The notes under the pieces: generated by a model
The model's input: only the letters and a program-made list of their open reading frames with translations
What the model was told of the DNA's origin: nothing
Database searches by the model: none
Shown here: positions 30,898 through 43,778 of the stretch, in pieces
Layout: the number at the start of each line of letters is the position of its first letter
Numbering within the stretch: position 1 is the first letter of the stretch
Translations under genes and position numbers: made by a program
Assembly (NCBI GenBank): GCA_934047225.1
Contig: OW203992.1
Span: forward strand, 12,203,501 to 12,267,500
Reading direction: 5' to 3'
From: Ypsolopha sequella
Taxonomy: Eukaryota; Arthropoda; Insecta; Lepidoptera; Ypsolophidae
DNA: 64,000 nucleotides

Positions 30898-32737
30898 CCA
30901 TATATTATCATTATTACTGATCACTTACAAAGTTTCAAGTATGAATTTGTCTATATCAATAAAATCACCTTATATACACCTCATACACGTTAAGACAATT
31001 TTACTATATTATGTAAAACAAGATAATAAAAATAGAAAAAAAAAACAACACATAAATTGTCTCAGAGCAAATTGGTTTCTCGATTGATTATAAAAAAAGT
31101 TTATCGAAGTTTTACGTTATGAAAATACATCTGCTCCCATCCCTAGCAATAAATCATCACGTCATATAATCAGACTGTGTTTAATATTAAGTTCGCAATA
31201 CCACTCCGGTCAAGTTATCAACCACCTAAAGCCGGTAGGTTTATAATGGTCACATGGTATCAAAACTAAAACGTCGTAAATGAAATCGTTTGTTTGAAAA
31301 ATACACCGTTTTACACAGAGATACGGTAGTTTTTTCATTTGATAAGTTTTCGATATAAGTCATTTGTTGTGCGTAGAAAGAACAACCATTTGGATTAAAG
31401 TTTTGATAGTATTTCAATTATGACAAGGTGTGTGCCTGTGGGTGTGAGGCGACGACCAAGGTTCTGGTACGCATACAGCTCCAAGGCCTTTCTAACTATT
31501 TAAATGTTCTGAGGTTCGAACACAGAAAAATAAAACTCAAGTTTACCTTTTACTCAAGTTTAGTTGTTAGTTAGTTTAGTTTTTACTCAAGTTTAGCCTT
31601 GTAAGGTCTATAAAAACTAATAATACCACAAAAACCCCAAAGGTTTGTTCATGGTGATCTTTATAATATACATATGTACATGTCTTTGGTTATATTTTAT
31701 AACCTTATATAGATTCTTCTTACTTTACTAACCTATTAATATGTTCTACTAATATTAGATTCATACTAGTAGAACTCACTTTTTAATAGATCTTATCTAT
31801 AGACAAGATAATTGATGATACTCTATTCAATGAGTTCTATAACACCCAACATGCCACGTTAAGAGCGGTTTACCAGCCGGATTGTGAAAAACCCGCCTTT
31901 AATTTATCGAAACAGTACACTTATATTCAAAATTTACTCAATAGTCAATCATATGTGTACGCTGCCATCGCAAAGTTTCCATTGGTTTCTGTAAATTAGA
32001 GTTTTAAAATTTGAAACTGAAAAAAAAACTTATTTTTTGTATAGAGAAAAAATACATTTCATGTTTTTCTCAAAATGTTGAAAAGTGTCGCGGGTTTGGC
32101 TTCATATTATGAATAATCAAGTGATCCTCTACTCAAAAATATGTTTAAAGTTTGCAGCCACTTGCGGTAGCACGAGAGATTTGCGATCAAAGATCCGGAT
32201 TAATTTTCGGACGTTTTTGGAACATGACACCATTTTGGTAAAATTTCAATTTATTTTCCGTAAATCAACATTTATTTTAATAGAATTTATGTAAGAAATC
32301 CCGAAAAATCGTAGAATACCGAAATATAGTGGTCACAGTTTTACATTTTATTTGTACAAAAAAAGTTTTTTTTTTTATCTCGAAAATTATCACTTATACA
32401 GAAATTTACCAATTTACCAATTTACAATCATTACCAATCCAAATATAAATATCTGTGATATAAAAATCATCATGTTGATATTCTGACTTGAGCCCTTATG
32501 TCCATTAAATTTCAAATTGGGACTACTGTGCGACGGCTCCCACTCTCAGGCATTAATCGCACGGATGTAAAACACTCGCGCATTGAAGCGACTCCAAAAA
32601 CTATAAAAAAATATATATATTGGAGCCCAAGTGCGTGTTCACATGCATGAAACTTCGAAAAGTGTTAGCGCCTTGTTTTTGTCGCCTTGATGTTGCTGTG
32701 GCATCTATACTGTTGTTATTTACCATAGTGTTTAAGG
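30898..32737. other. No gene seen
   Basis: AT-rich. A short direct duplication of TTTACTCAAGTTTAG (31550/31587) is present. Frames are low complexity. Confidence 0.4.
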
Positions 32738-32805
32738 GTTCCGTACCAATATTTTGTAGTAGGGAATGCTTCGTGCGCGAGCTCGATTCGCACTTGGTCG
32801 ATTTT
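32738..32805 (-). mobile_element. Lepidopteran dispersed repeat, 5' head
   Basis: The minus strand reads CGACCAAGTGCGAATCGAGC, TCGCGCACGAAGC...TACGGAACCC, the head of the same repeat as 8388-8659. Only the first about 70 bp remain. Confidence 0.55.
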
Positions 32806-32954
32806 TTTTATTACACTTGTGTTTTTAGAGCTCTTGCTATAAAGCTTGGGCTCGAAACTCACTCAATAATCTATTAATATTATTATTTATATTTCCTGAA
32901 TTTCTTGTTCCTGTATTGGATGTTGACGGATAATAATCTGTTTTACGCAAAAGT

Positions 32955-33276
32955 AGATCCCACCAAAAACATTCCATGTAAAGGTTGCCAAAACACAAGC
33001 TCATAACGCTTTCACTGTTAAAAAGTTATCAGATCTCATATAGAGCCAAGCCCCTAACTCTATAAGGCCTAAATCTACACGCACTAAGTCTACAAACCCT
33101 ACGTCTTGGTCAAGATGATGACTCCCATTATGTTAAGGAATTAAGTCACTGGTCTTTAATGTTGTCTCATGCAATAGTTCCATGAAACGGCCAAGTCATA
33201 CTTTTTGAACAAGATGTAGGGTTTGTAGAGTTAGGGCTTGTAGATTTAGGCCTTGTAGAGTTAGGAGCTTGGCTTA
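32955..33276 (+). mobile_element. Dispersed element with inverted AGGCCTAAATCTACA block
   Basis: It starts TCCCACCAAAAACATTCCAT and runs through AGCTCATAACGC and AAAAGTTATCAGATCTCAT. Then come about 70 bp (33043-33112: AGCCAAGCCCCTAACTCTAT...) mirrored at 33208-33276, so the right half folds back. A reverse copy of the left part is at 59510-59665. Confidence 0.6.
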
Positions 33277-33532
33277 AAATCCAAAGTATAAAAGCTAGAC
33301 AAATGAAACTTAGCATATTTGACAACTCTGCTAACTGCATCTTATCCTGAAAATTAGAGCTCTCTAGTATTTTCCCAGCCGAAGCTATGAGGGTTCGAAA
33401 ATACGACGAAACGCTTCGAAAGTGTCAGTATTGCCCTGCGTACTTCGGTTCGTCTTGGCGGTGGCACTGCCGTGCCCCAGTAAAGTGGGCCAATAAGAGA
33501 GAAACACAATATAAACACTGATGTACAATTGT

Positions 33533-33625
33533 AGGTAATTTACCCTATGGGTGTAATAAAACTTTATGTATCTCTGAGTCAGGATCGCCTTAGTTCTGTA
33601 GGCTGTTAGAGATATTGGAGTATCT
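33533..33625 (+). repeat. Dispersed repeat, left block of copy 1
   Basis: ATAAAACTTTATGTATCTCT then GAGTCAGGATCGCCTTAGTT matches 50515-50570 (ATAAAATTTCGTGTACATCT, GGGTCAGGATCGTCTTATTC). The second block of the same family is 1.3 kb downstream here but only about 130 bp downstream in copy 2. Confidence 0.45.
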
Positions 33626-33887
33626 TTTGTATTGTTGGTACACACAAGCTTCTATTGGTTAATTTGATTACCTGAAAACGGGGTTGATTTAAGTTGTTTT
33701 TAAAAAAATTAATTCAAATTCATTTGCTAGGATGAAGGTCTTCGGAGATATGCAGTAAAATGACAACATACCTCTCGAGATTGAGGTAATCCTTTGCAGG
33801 GTATTACTTGAAAATAGCCATTCTACCACCTGACCTTCGATCCTGGCTTCCTCAAAGGATAACAGCACATATTTTCAGATGTTATCA

Positions 33888-33935
33888 TATGTTATCTAGA
33901 AGTCGGCGTATTCCCTCCGACTTCTAGAGAACATA
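33888..33935. repeat. 19 bp-arm hairpin
   Basis: TATGTTATCTAGAAGTCGG pairs with CCGACTTCTAGAGAACATA (18 of 19) around a 10-base loop. Confidence 0.6.
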
Positions 33936-34869
33936 TTTTTCAGGAAGAAAGAAGTCTGCAAAAGTGTTGTTTCGGTACCATCGATCATTATATAATTATT
34001 TTAAACTTTTTAGTAAATGATTGCTGTTAAATTTGAAGTCGGTTACTATGTTTTTGTTAAAAGTTTATTCAATGTTTAATTTCGATAAGAATCATTTTCC
34101 TACTCAAACGATAGGAAACGGAAGGAGGTTGTCAAAAATTGGCTTCAAGATATGGACTACGAGCAGGTCGAAAATCTTCTAAAAATACTTTTAGTAGTAG
34201 GTACTAAGCTATTTATACAAAAATACACATTGTACACTCCCCCACATACAATACCTCAGACACCCTCACACATTCTGTCTCATACATAAAAGACATCACC
34301 ACACACACACATCTTTAAACAGAATTATGAATACTATTTTACTACGTATAGTTACGAGTATTAATGCAGGCTTTTTACATTTTAATTTTATTATTAAAAA
34401 TGTAATCTTAGCTGAATCTATCCCAAATGCCATGTGGATCGCATTTAAGTAACTGTCACCTTGCACGACGGTCTTGCAAAATGTTCTGTGGTCTTGCAGG
34501 CGCAGATGATAGTAATCACAATAATTTATTAGTTTTAAAAGGATAGTATGCTCAAGCTCATATAAGTTAGTTATGTTATTTTTATTGATCACTTACTACG
34601 ATTGTTCGTTTTTTTATTAAGTACCAATGTATTTTTAAACCAAATGTATATTTGTATTTTTATTTGAATTAAATAAACATAAATAAAAAGTTCAATTTAG
34701 TTTATTAACTGTCCACTGTAGTATTGATAAGGAACTCTAATTGATCAATGATCTAAATGTCCCGGCCCGACTCGCTCTTAACGGTTCTTTTTACATGAAA
34801 CTAAAAGTTCAAGACTCTCTATACGTATATATATAGGTACTTTAAAAAAAGATCGTCAATGATTTGCAT
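33936..34869. other. No gene seen
   Basis: AT-rich; possibly the interior of the family that links 33533 and 34870. The 98-aa frame at 34296-34592 (minus) has no recognised motif. Confidence 0.3.
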
Positions 34870-35046
34870 TGCCCCATGCTACGTCGTAGCCCCCAAGCTC
34901 TACAGCGTAGCTTATACGAGGACCTACGAATGCCTAGGTTGACTGTCAAATATACCATATAGATACAAGTAGGTTGTTTTTACAATTGATTGCTCCCTTG
35001 ACTATCTGCTTCCGGCACGGCTACTCCGCAAACGAGCATTTGAAAA
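34870..35046 (+). repeat. Dispersed repeat, right block of copy 1
   Basis: TGCTACGTCGTAGCC and ATTGCTCCCTTGACTATCTG then CTTCCGGCACGGCTACTCC match 50652-50800 in the same orientation. Confidence 0.6.
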
Positions 35047-36423
35047 AATATCAAAATTTATTTTTTTACGTTTATTAAATCATCAACGTTTATAATTCTA
35101 AAGTCTCTTTGAAGTTTGTTAGGATTTATTAAATTTTACAAGAGCGATATAAAGTTTTGAATAAAAAGAAAGAAAGCGTGCATGTTTACTCGAGTCTTTG
35201 AAAAGACTAGAATTAATTAATTAAATAGAGTATTTGTAAGTGTTATCTCGGAACCCAATTTGTTTGAAGAATCCAGTCAAGTAAGAATTAATGAAATGAA
35301 ATATGAAATATATTTACTTATGTAATGTAGGTATAATATGAGATACACGTATTACAAGTCGGTTTTAATGTAATATAGTTAAATAATATATGTCTTATAG
35401 TTTAATGTAATAAATAACAATATGGGAAAATATACAAAAAATAAAAGTAAGTGCTTGAATAAAATAAAAAATATAGGAAAAAGGAATAAATAATATTATA
35501 AATATATGCAATACATACAAATATATGCCTGACTCCGCCCATTCGATTAGTCTATATCAGTCTATAACATAGCGCATAAAATATATCAATATCCTAATCA
35601 ATATCAATAATAATGCACGAAACTTGTAATATGAGTACTCGTGCGGTATCGAAATTTAATTGCGAGTGCTTTAGAGAATATCCATTTGTTACTGGTTTTT
35701 TTTTGTTGGTTTTGATTTAATTGGTTTTTATAGTACGTGCTAATAGGAGCATGCAGTAGAATTTTTTGTTAAGGGAAGTTGTGACAATGTAGAATCTCTT
35801 TAGTGTAAGCTACATGATGCTGTGGTTCATCTTCAAATTGCGCTGTTTGGTTTTTATGACGTCGTCATTTTTTTTTCTGCCTGTCGTCTGGTATGTCAAA
35901 TGAAAGGAATTAGTGGGCGGATTGTAAAAATGTACTATATCGGTACATATCAACCAGTCGTAAAAAAAATATATATTTTCAAAACACAGCAAGTTTGGGC
36001 TCCTCCAGGTAGAAAAAGGCTGAAGAATTTTTCATCTTACTCGTAATATCCTCAGGTCTAACGTTTGCTTTCAAAAAAGATAAAAAGAATAAAATCCGTT
36101 AGTTTATAATTTAAGTAGGTTAGGTAAATTTATAAACAACCGTGTAAAAACCTACGGTGAAAATATAAAAGCGATTTTATCGGATGCAGAAAAATGCAAG
36201 CAATCGTGTGTCAAACGGCCAAAATATAACATATATTTTCAAAATTTAAATCCTTTTTATAACTAATAAAACACAAAAGAATACGACGTTTATTCGAGAA
36301 CACACAAATACCATTATAATGGTAATATTATAGGTTATATAACTATTAGTTATACAAAATAATATTTAATATTTTTGAAAAACAGAAAAGATTTTTGCGT
36401 ATATCATGAATTCAGTTAACTTC
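35047..36423. other. No gene seen
   Basis: Contains a short retroelement scrap at about 35505-35560. A segment at 35893-35962 resembles, in reverse, 52905-52995 and 62290-62390 (CCTTTCATTTGACA...). Otherwise AT-rich. Confidence 0.35.
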
Positions 36424-36555
36424 GGGTGTCGCCTCACTCCGCCTCGCTCTGTTCCGCTTCGCTCGGCTCCCTAATTTATTAACGTTTAAACCTAACACGT
36501 TCCTCTTCGCTTCGCTCGTCGTTGCATCTATTTTCTAATCTTTGTTGAAGTTTTG
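36424..36555 (-). repeat. GAGCGAAGCGGAGC-type dispersed repeat, copy E
   Basis: GTCGCCTCACTCCGCCTCGC, TTCCGCTTCGCTCGGCTCCC, CCTAACACGTTCCTCTTCGC and GTCGTTGCATCTATTTTC: minus-strand version of the family core. Confidence 0.6.
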
Positions 36556-36942
36556 TATAAATTTCCTAGCGCTGACAAAAAAAAGAAAAACAAAAGCTTC
36601 TGACAGGTTTTCGAACTTTTAGTGCCATTATTACACACTGCATTAATTATTCGATATCTGAAGCGAAAAACTAAGCGAAGGTCTACAAGTTTATCAAGTG
36701 ACGACAGCGGAGGAACTAAGGTCATAAATATTACGGTGGTTATTATCATTATTTCTATAGTATTCCGCCGAACATGTGCAAAATGGTTGTTTTTGGTATT
36801 CCTATTTATAAGAATAAAAATATCCGCCGGCCAGTGGTGGAAGAATAACATCCGCCGGCGAAAATTTAACCACTCTGTTTCATATACAAAAATAAGTGAT
36901 CTACATCTTTATTAGCACATAAAATACAGATAGCATTAAAAA

Positions 36943-38005
36943 AACCGGTCAAGTGCGAGTAGAACTCGTGGCTTGAGGGTTCCATGCTTAAATCATTTGA
37001 AAAGAAATTACAAACTTATCACTACCCACAAATTGTATGAAAATAAACTGCAAAATTAAGTTGGTTGAGTATTCGAGGACGTAACCCTAAAACTACATTA
37101 TAAATCGGCGTTTTCAGTATTTGTTGTTCAAATAAAACATATGGTACATAATATACAGAAATTACAAATTCCTAACTACTTTGGTCTTTGACCCCGTGAC
37201 AAAAATGGTCTAAAAATGAGAAAATTGATAGCCTCTCGTTTCTTTATTTAAAAAAGAAAAAAATATTTTTCTATTCCGGGCCCCGTTGCGTTGCGTTGAC
37301 TATCAGGTCAGTTTGAAATATCGTATCAAAATTTCATTTATTGCAAAGTTAGGTTCTTTTTGACGTTTGTCTTCATTTCATGCTAAATTTGGTTCTTTTT
37401 GATGTCCTTTACGTCCTTTTTGACGTAGTTTGTCTTTACAATCGAAATTCCCTGCGTTCCGATTCACGACGTAATCGATTATATAGCGTCTGATACTCTT
37501 TTCGCAAAATTATACTGGCCACAAATAAAAGCCACCGGCCGAAGCCTGAAAAAAAGATAAAAACCGCACCGCGCTTTGCAAAGTCATAAAATACATTAAA
37601 TTTGAAACGAAAAATTAAATATTTAAATACATAAATCTGGTAGTAGAAAAAGTATCGTTCGCAACGAGTAAAAATGGGTTTTCTTATCATCGGAATGTAA
37701 GCTTTCGACCGAAATATACTATTACACTCTACTAGACAATGACACCCGACATTTTGGGGGAAGAAAAAAATTTTTTTTTTCGTTTACATTGTCGTGTATC
37801 AGGCCCCAGCTGAAAAGTTATTTTATTTTATTGTAAATTTAATATTCGGTTTAGGGTTAAAATTTTATACAACATATCAAAATTTCAGGTCTCTATCTCA
37901 TTCCGTCTAAGAGCTAGAGACCCGTGACATACGGACAAACAGATACATAGACATAGTGACATTAATAGGGCTCTATTTTGCCCTTTGGTTACGGAACCCT
38001 AAAAA
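36943..38005 (+). mobile_element. Lepidopteran dispersed repeat, long diverged copy
   Basis: The head AAACCGGTCAAGTGCGAGTA (36943) and tail TTGGTTACGGAACCCTAAAAA (about 37984-38004) are in matching orientation about 1 kb apart, with the expected GACATACGGACAAACAGATA block before the tail. The middle is diverged and may include unrelated insertions; the 84-aa frame at 37436-37690 is not recognised. Confidence 0.45.
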
Positions 38006-40232
38006 CAATAGCAATTAATGTTTTAATCGTCGATCGCTCAAATCCCCACACTGTGACGTTAATATGCCAGGTTTATACAGTACAGCCAAAGCGGGCAGAC
38101 ATTTTGAATTCCAAAGTCTTTTGACTCAGGTTATACTATAAACTTTTACGGCTTGAACGATTAGATTGAGAGAAGCCAAGGATAGTCATGAGCAATTTGA
38201 CATATGTTTTCCTTCTCCTGCGGGTTTCTTAGTTTTCAGTTTTATGAAGTTTCAGACATGATTTTTTTTTCATTGGCTTCTTTGATCTTCAAAGTTTACT
38301 TCGAAAGGTTTCTCAGGCTTTGTTGAAATGTCTGAATTGAGGTGGCTGATTATTACTTTGTCAGTTATCTGATATGTGAATATTATATTTTCTATATAAG
38401 GGGTGGAAATGGACAGGTATCTTTAAATAAAACCACATGAACCACTGTACTTAAGTTTATGATAATGACCATTCATAGAAAAAAGTAGAAAAGTCGTAAA
38501 AATTGTATATTTCGTACCGAGTACAAAATTACGCGTTTTCTTATCACAGGAAGGAAGTCAGTTTCGACGTAAGCCGAAGACACGATAATTTTTCTACTAC
38601 TTGAAAGTCAGATATGGTATGAAAAAAACAACATAATAACGATAATTTATTAATTATTCATCATAAGAATTACTTTCAGAAAAATTCGCCGTGTTTTCAA
38701 TGTTTTTGATCTTGACCCGAACCGTGGCGCGAAGTGATCAGTATCATTCTACCAACTACGAGGACACGGAATAATTTCGAGTGTTTCGTTCGAAAAACTT
38801 ACGTCAAAAAACCTAACCGAGTACGAAATTAAATTTCAGCCAATATCTCGTACTGACCTGAGAGTCATTACACAACGGGGTTCAGAAAGTTCGAATTTTG
38901 AAACTAATTTCGAGCATATAATGGAAGTATTTTTTTAAAAGTAGTGGAAAAAGACTTTCATTGTAAGCTCTCTTATTAAATATCAGAACAATCCCCGCCC
39001 TTTTCATATAAAAAATATATTATAATCGTATTTTTAGGAATTCTCCTCCGGAACCTATAAAAGAGAAAAACCATGACCTGTTTTCTGACCCCACTTGAAT
39101 GAAAACATTTCATTTGAATTTATTAAGGAACAAAGTTTTTCATAGAACAAGATCTAAAATTATTTAACCTCTAGAAGAGCACTTAGGCTAGAAGAAGGCT
39201 GCGTCGTAAACAGACTGAGAGGAAATGGCGAGTTGTCCGCAGCACGCGCGGAAATGAGTCGCTCCACAGCTAGTGCTTCCTTGCACGCACACTGTTTACA
39301 TATTGCTGTAAACTACTCTACGTAAACATTAAATAAAACTAGAATATAAAAATATATGTACAATGGACAGCTGAGTTCTATAATTTTCAAATCATACTAA
39401 ACAAGATTTAAAAAACATTTCCATAAGTATATACATAAAATATCTCTACTAATTTTATATCTAAAAAAGTTAGAATAGAATAGAATATAGTTTATTTGCG
39501 TAATTAGGTACACAATGTTCTTATATCGAGAGGTAAAGTACTTAAATAATATCTTAATATTTATTCTTAAATATGCGGCGACATTTTAAGTGTTTTTAAA
39601 ATATTGTTTTAAAGAGTAGGTTACATCATACTGGAGGCCTAACAAGCGATGAGAATAACGGATCAACAACACATTTTGCCAATTTCGCAAAATAAAATAT
39701 AAAATCTGTGTGTATTTGGATGCGGTTTTCTTAATTGTCATCGTAGTGACCCTGGTCCAATAGCATACGGGCCCCAAAGCCGAAAATGGGCCAAATATTG
39801 AATAAACGCGGGTGGAGGCGCGGGCGAAAGGCTAGTATCATAATTAATATCGTTTACTGCCACATCTGGAGGCGGTTTCATAATTAGCAAAACATCGGTG
39901 GGCGGTTGAGCGTCCGTCGCGCTTACTAGGTACGTTATCAAAGAAAGATTCACAAACAAAACAGGTATTATGTATCTGAAATTATTATTATTATGAAATT
40001 ATATGATATCTGATATTAGGTATCTGTGCTTACAGTAGTGTAAGTACAGTACAGTAGTTACGTTTCTTTGTGAAAAAATATATCAGTTTGGCCAATATGT
40101 GGTTTATGTTCATTTTGTCACTTTATATCTGGGTTACCCAATCAGTTGATTGCGACTGAGTAATCAGCTACCGATTGCAACAGAGTAAAACTATAATTTA
40201 TAGGAAATATTCGTATTAACTAGTTTCTCTTA
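38006..40232. other. No gene seen
   Basis: AT-rich, with a GAATA-type run at 39472-39487. The frames at 39586-39959 (minus) include PPPA-type low complexity (APPPAFIQYLAHF) that resembles the translated tail of the common LINE 3' end, not a gene. Confidence 0.35.
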
Positions 40233-40499
40233 TACAACGTGTAACAGAAAGGTGTAACCATATTTGAAGAGCTTATTCATTCAATGATATAGAACAACTT
40301 TTACTATGGAGCCAAACCTGAAAATCGAAAAAAAAATTAACCTTTTCATAGAAAAATGCAATGCCGCTCGGCTGAAATGTATGGAAGGGCAGATTTTTGT
40401 TTTTGAGATTTCAGGGTTGGCTCCATAGTAAAAGTTATTCTATACCATTGACTAAATAAGCTCTTCAAATATGGTTACAACTTTCTGTTACACGTTGTA
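40233..40499. mobile_element. MITE with TA target duplication, long form
   Basis: The ends TACAACGTGTAACAGAAAGG and CTTTCTGTTACACGTTGTA are inverted, continuing through CATATTTGAAGAGCTTATT. Flanking TA at 40231-40232 and 40500-40501 fits Tc1/mariner-type mobilisation. The interior also folds (ACTATGGAGCCAAACCTGAA against TTCAGGGTTGGCTCCATAGT). The short form is at 12886-13070. Confidence 0.75.
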
Positions 40500-41837
40500 T
40501 ATAATATTTGCCTGCGACAAAATATATACCTTGCTTTGACTTGTATTTTTTAAATCCTTTCATCTGATAAGTTCTTGCAAAAAAATGCTTTCGTTATCCC
40601 AGTATACGTGATAATAGTATTCGGTGTATTTTTTCGCCTACAATTTTTATCCTCCGCCTACGCCAATAAGGAAAGCCACGAACTAAAAGCTCAGTCTATG
40701 TCGTAAAACACGCGTCCCATCTCCTCTCCGCGTGAATAGTTCGCTTCTCGCAGATTGAATATTCTGGGTGCCATCTAAAGTATTGAAATTCAAATGAAAG
40801 GATGTTATTGAACTGATCGACGAGCATTCGTCGAACTCTCTCAAATAAGTGTGACATTGAGCTCCGAGGATGCCGTCGTCTGTACAACAATCACATACAT
40901 TTCGTTTTGTTCTTGAACCTAAATTTTCTTTGAGTATGTTTTGGAAACTTGGACAAAAAAATTTAATGATGGATATTGAATGTACAGTGTCAGTGTCAGT
41001 ACATAATATTAGTTCTTTACATATGAAATTGCCGTTTTCTATAGAGAATTTGAAGGAAACTCAATTTTCAGTGCTAACATTTTTGCATTTTTTTCAAGAG
41101 TGACAAATCCAAATGATGTAATTTCTTATGTGTATGAATGAGACATCATTAAGCCAACAGCAACATTAATTTTATTTTTGAAAAGTGTCAGCTGTAAAAA
41201 TTATTACGAATCTTACCATGGAAATGGATGGCATTTAGGATGAACTGTTTTTGAAAATTTAATTTTTATAATCAAACCGAAAATAAAAAGAAAATTTAAT
41301 ACGTACATGTAAAACCTTAAAATCAACTTTCAAACGAAAAACAAATAATTGAATAAGCTATTGAATTACAGGAATTATGTACTCATGAATCTGTAAGAAA
41401 ATTTCCAATTTCATATGTAAAGACCTATTATAAGGGTTCTGTCAATGTAGATGAAATCCGTTTGAAAATACGTTTAAAGACATCGCACATTAATTGCAAA
41501 CATTTTGCAGTATCTCAGATTACTTCTCAACCTTGTACGGACGCCATGACAGGCTGCCTACTGGCAGATCTTATTTCGGCATCATATCCGTTATTATAGT
41601 TTATAAATAGGTAGCTGTGACATCCTAAATTTCAGATTTATCTTGAGTTATGCCGTTAAAAGACAGTCAGAAAAAAAAGTTATAGAGGTTTTTGATTTTT
41701 GACAGATTTTATTGTGTGACTTGTCACAGTCACATCACAGCCACTTTTCACAAAGAAGGCATTTTGTCCACACCGAGTTTATGTGTTGAAGTTTCATGGA
41801 TAACGAGATTCACGAGAGAATCGAAATATTAAAAATA
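40500..41837. other. No gene seen
   Basis: The 40745-40865 part shares a diverged block with 24560-24650. The 77-aa frame at 40870-41103 is open but has no recognised motif. Confidence 0.35.
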
Positions 41838-42050
41838 AGTGAACAATAACCCCGTATATCGATTTTAGAATATTTTAATAATTTCATCTAGAAGCTGAGT
41901 TATTAAATAAAACCTTAGGTTTTTGTGGGCGCGTGTTTCTTGGTGGTCGTAACAGGCACGGCTGAGAGCGGGCTATTTTGAACTTAAAGGAAACGTTGTA
42001 GAGTTCTGTTCTGATTGACGAAAAATGAGGTGCTCAATCCGACTATGTAT
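41838..42050 (+). repeat. Conserved dispersed repeat, copy 2
   Basis: About 200 bp closely matching 18145-18355; differences are scattered single-base changes. Function and family unknown. Confidence 0.65.
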
Positions 42051-42069
42051 GTAGCCTGAAGAACAAAAA

Positions 42070-42105
42070 GGTCGCCTCGCTTCGCTCGACTCACGAATTT
42101 ATGGT
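42070..42105 (-). repeat. GAGCGAAGCGGAGC-type repeat fragment
   Basis: GGTCGCCTCGCTTCGCTCGA and CACGAATTTATGG correspond to one end of the family core. Confidence 0.4.
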
Positions 42106-42552
42106 CACAAGCAATCCACTTGTAGGTGGGCTACATTTTTTCGCGATTTCAGGTTTGGCTGCATCTTTAAATCTCTAGTTTTCGGCTTTAAGCGACTAAA
42201 AACCCAACCAATATATGGGTCGGTGATAGAAAACTACATATTACAATAATCATTCGTCAATAATTTTTTCAAACATAGTTGACTGCAATTTAAATATTGA
42301 AATGTATTCCAGGATATTGCGGAAGGTAATTCTAAAACCGAGACTGCGATATTTCCCCGCGGACTAACGACGAGGCCGTTGTCGGTCGAGGGTGACATAT
42401 CGACGTGTTATCGAAGGGTAAGAGCGCCCGCAATAACCCTGAATTTTGAAATATCACAGGATTGATTGGGTTTGCGGTATATGGTGCACAAGAAATTGAA
42501 AATATTTTAATGTTGTTGCTGGGTTACTTATAATAATTTATATCCTGGTTGA

Positions 42553-42660
42553 CTCTTCTGGTGATCGGTGGGCTAGGACTTACCTTGGACAGCGGATTAG
42601 CCTCGCAATCCAACGGGGTAACGCCACCAGCCTGCTTGGGACCCTCCCCTGTGGCAGCGA
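42553..42660 (+). pseudogene. Retroelement ORF fragment, C-terminal motif
   Basis: The plus frame reads RTYLGQRISLAIQRGNATSL then LGTLPCGSDLS, the same C-terminal motif as in the degenerate gene at 19378-20160 but better preserved (no stop). Only about 35 codons remain. Confidence 0.6.
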
Positions 42661-43007
42661 TCTAAGTTATATTTTTATTTTTCTTTTAAATAAGTATTCA
42701 AGGTTCTTGTAAGTAAGTATTAAAATTATAGCAAATTTACTTTGATTTTATATCAACAGAACTACTTTCAGATCTAAAGTTCGAGTAGGTGGATATTTGC
42801 AGTATGAAACATAACCCAAACCACGTGACGTGTACCATTTATATTAAAAAATCTACTCGTACCCTAATTGCTTTAAAATTTGTCTATATAATGTATTTAT
42901 ATAACCGGCTGGACTTAAGAGGTTTTTTTTTACAAAAACGACCTAATTTTTTTTTACAATGTTATTCAGGAGAGGCGTAAATGTTCGTGTGGTGTGTAAT
43001 AATTAGT

Positions 43008-43366
43008 TTTTCTTAAACATACGCGGAAATATTATCATTACTTTTGAATAAGGAACACGCGAAGTATCATATTTACGTAGACTGAAAAACCAAAATCACT
43101 TCCCGGCGCATTCTTTGAATTTGGAACGAAGAGCGCACCGGCAATGTTGTATGAAACGGTGTGCTGTTTGAATTTAGAACTCTTTCATCTATCGTACACA
43201 TTGCGTTCTCGTGGCTGTATAGCCACAGATGCTTTTACCTTTTGGCACAAACTGTAAAAAAAAAAAAATTGGCGGTAAAGCGGAGTTCGTTGTTATTTGG
43301 TTAATAATAAATTAAAAGCACTTTATTCAAAAGTAATGATAATATTTCCGCGTATGTTTAAGAAAA
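43008..43366. mobile_element. Foldback with perfect 44 bp arms
   Basis: 43008-43051 and 43323-43366 are exact reverse complements (TTTTCTTAAACATACGCGGA...). The 271 bp loop has no coding frame or known motif. Confidence 0.6.
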
Positions 43367-43778
43367 GCACTATATATGCCTCGGCCGAAATGGCAATTGC
43401 CTGTCTCGTATCATTGAAGTCCTCGCCTGCGGCTCGGCCTTCAAACTCATACTCGACCTGCAATTGCCTATTTCGCTGCCTTTGCAATAATGTACTATTA
43501 TTTTACGATCTTTTATAGTACTTTACAAATTACGCAGATACTTCATTAATGCTTTCCTGTTTTAGTAATTTTAAAATATGTAAATATATGCAGCACACTT
43601 ACATTGTTTCTGTAGAAATATTGTAGTTGTGTTGCTTTTGTAAAAAAAGTACATTTATCGGGTGAATTAATGAATTGCTCAGATATATTTGTGGTGTTTT
43701 AAGTTTCTGAGCAAGTCATTAATACACCCTATGTATAAAATAAAATCACATATTATATGCATTTCTTTTATAATAATT

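Noticed and set aside
36528..36915. Overlapping 107-aa and 97-aa ORFs on opposite strands
   Set aside because: Mutual shadows with low-complexity hydrophobic composition. Part lies in the GAGCG-type repeat.
40870..41103. Second THAP-like start (MPSSVQQ...)
   Set aside because: It begins M-P-S but lacks the cysteines and the SF..FP motif.
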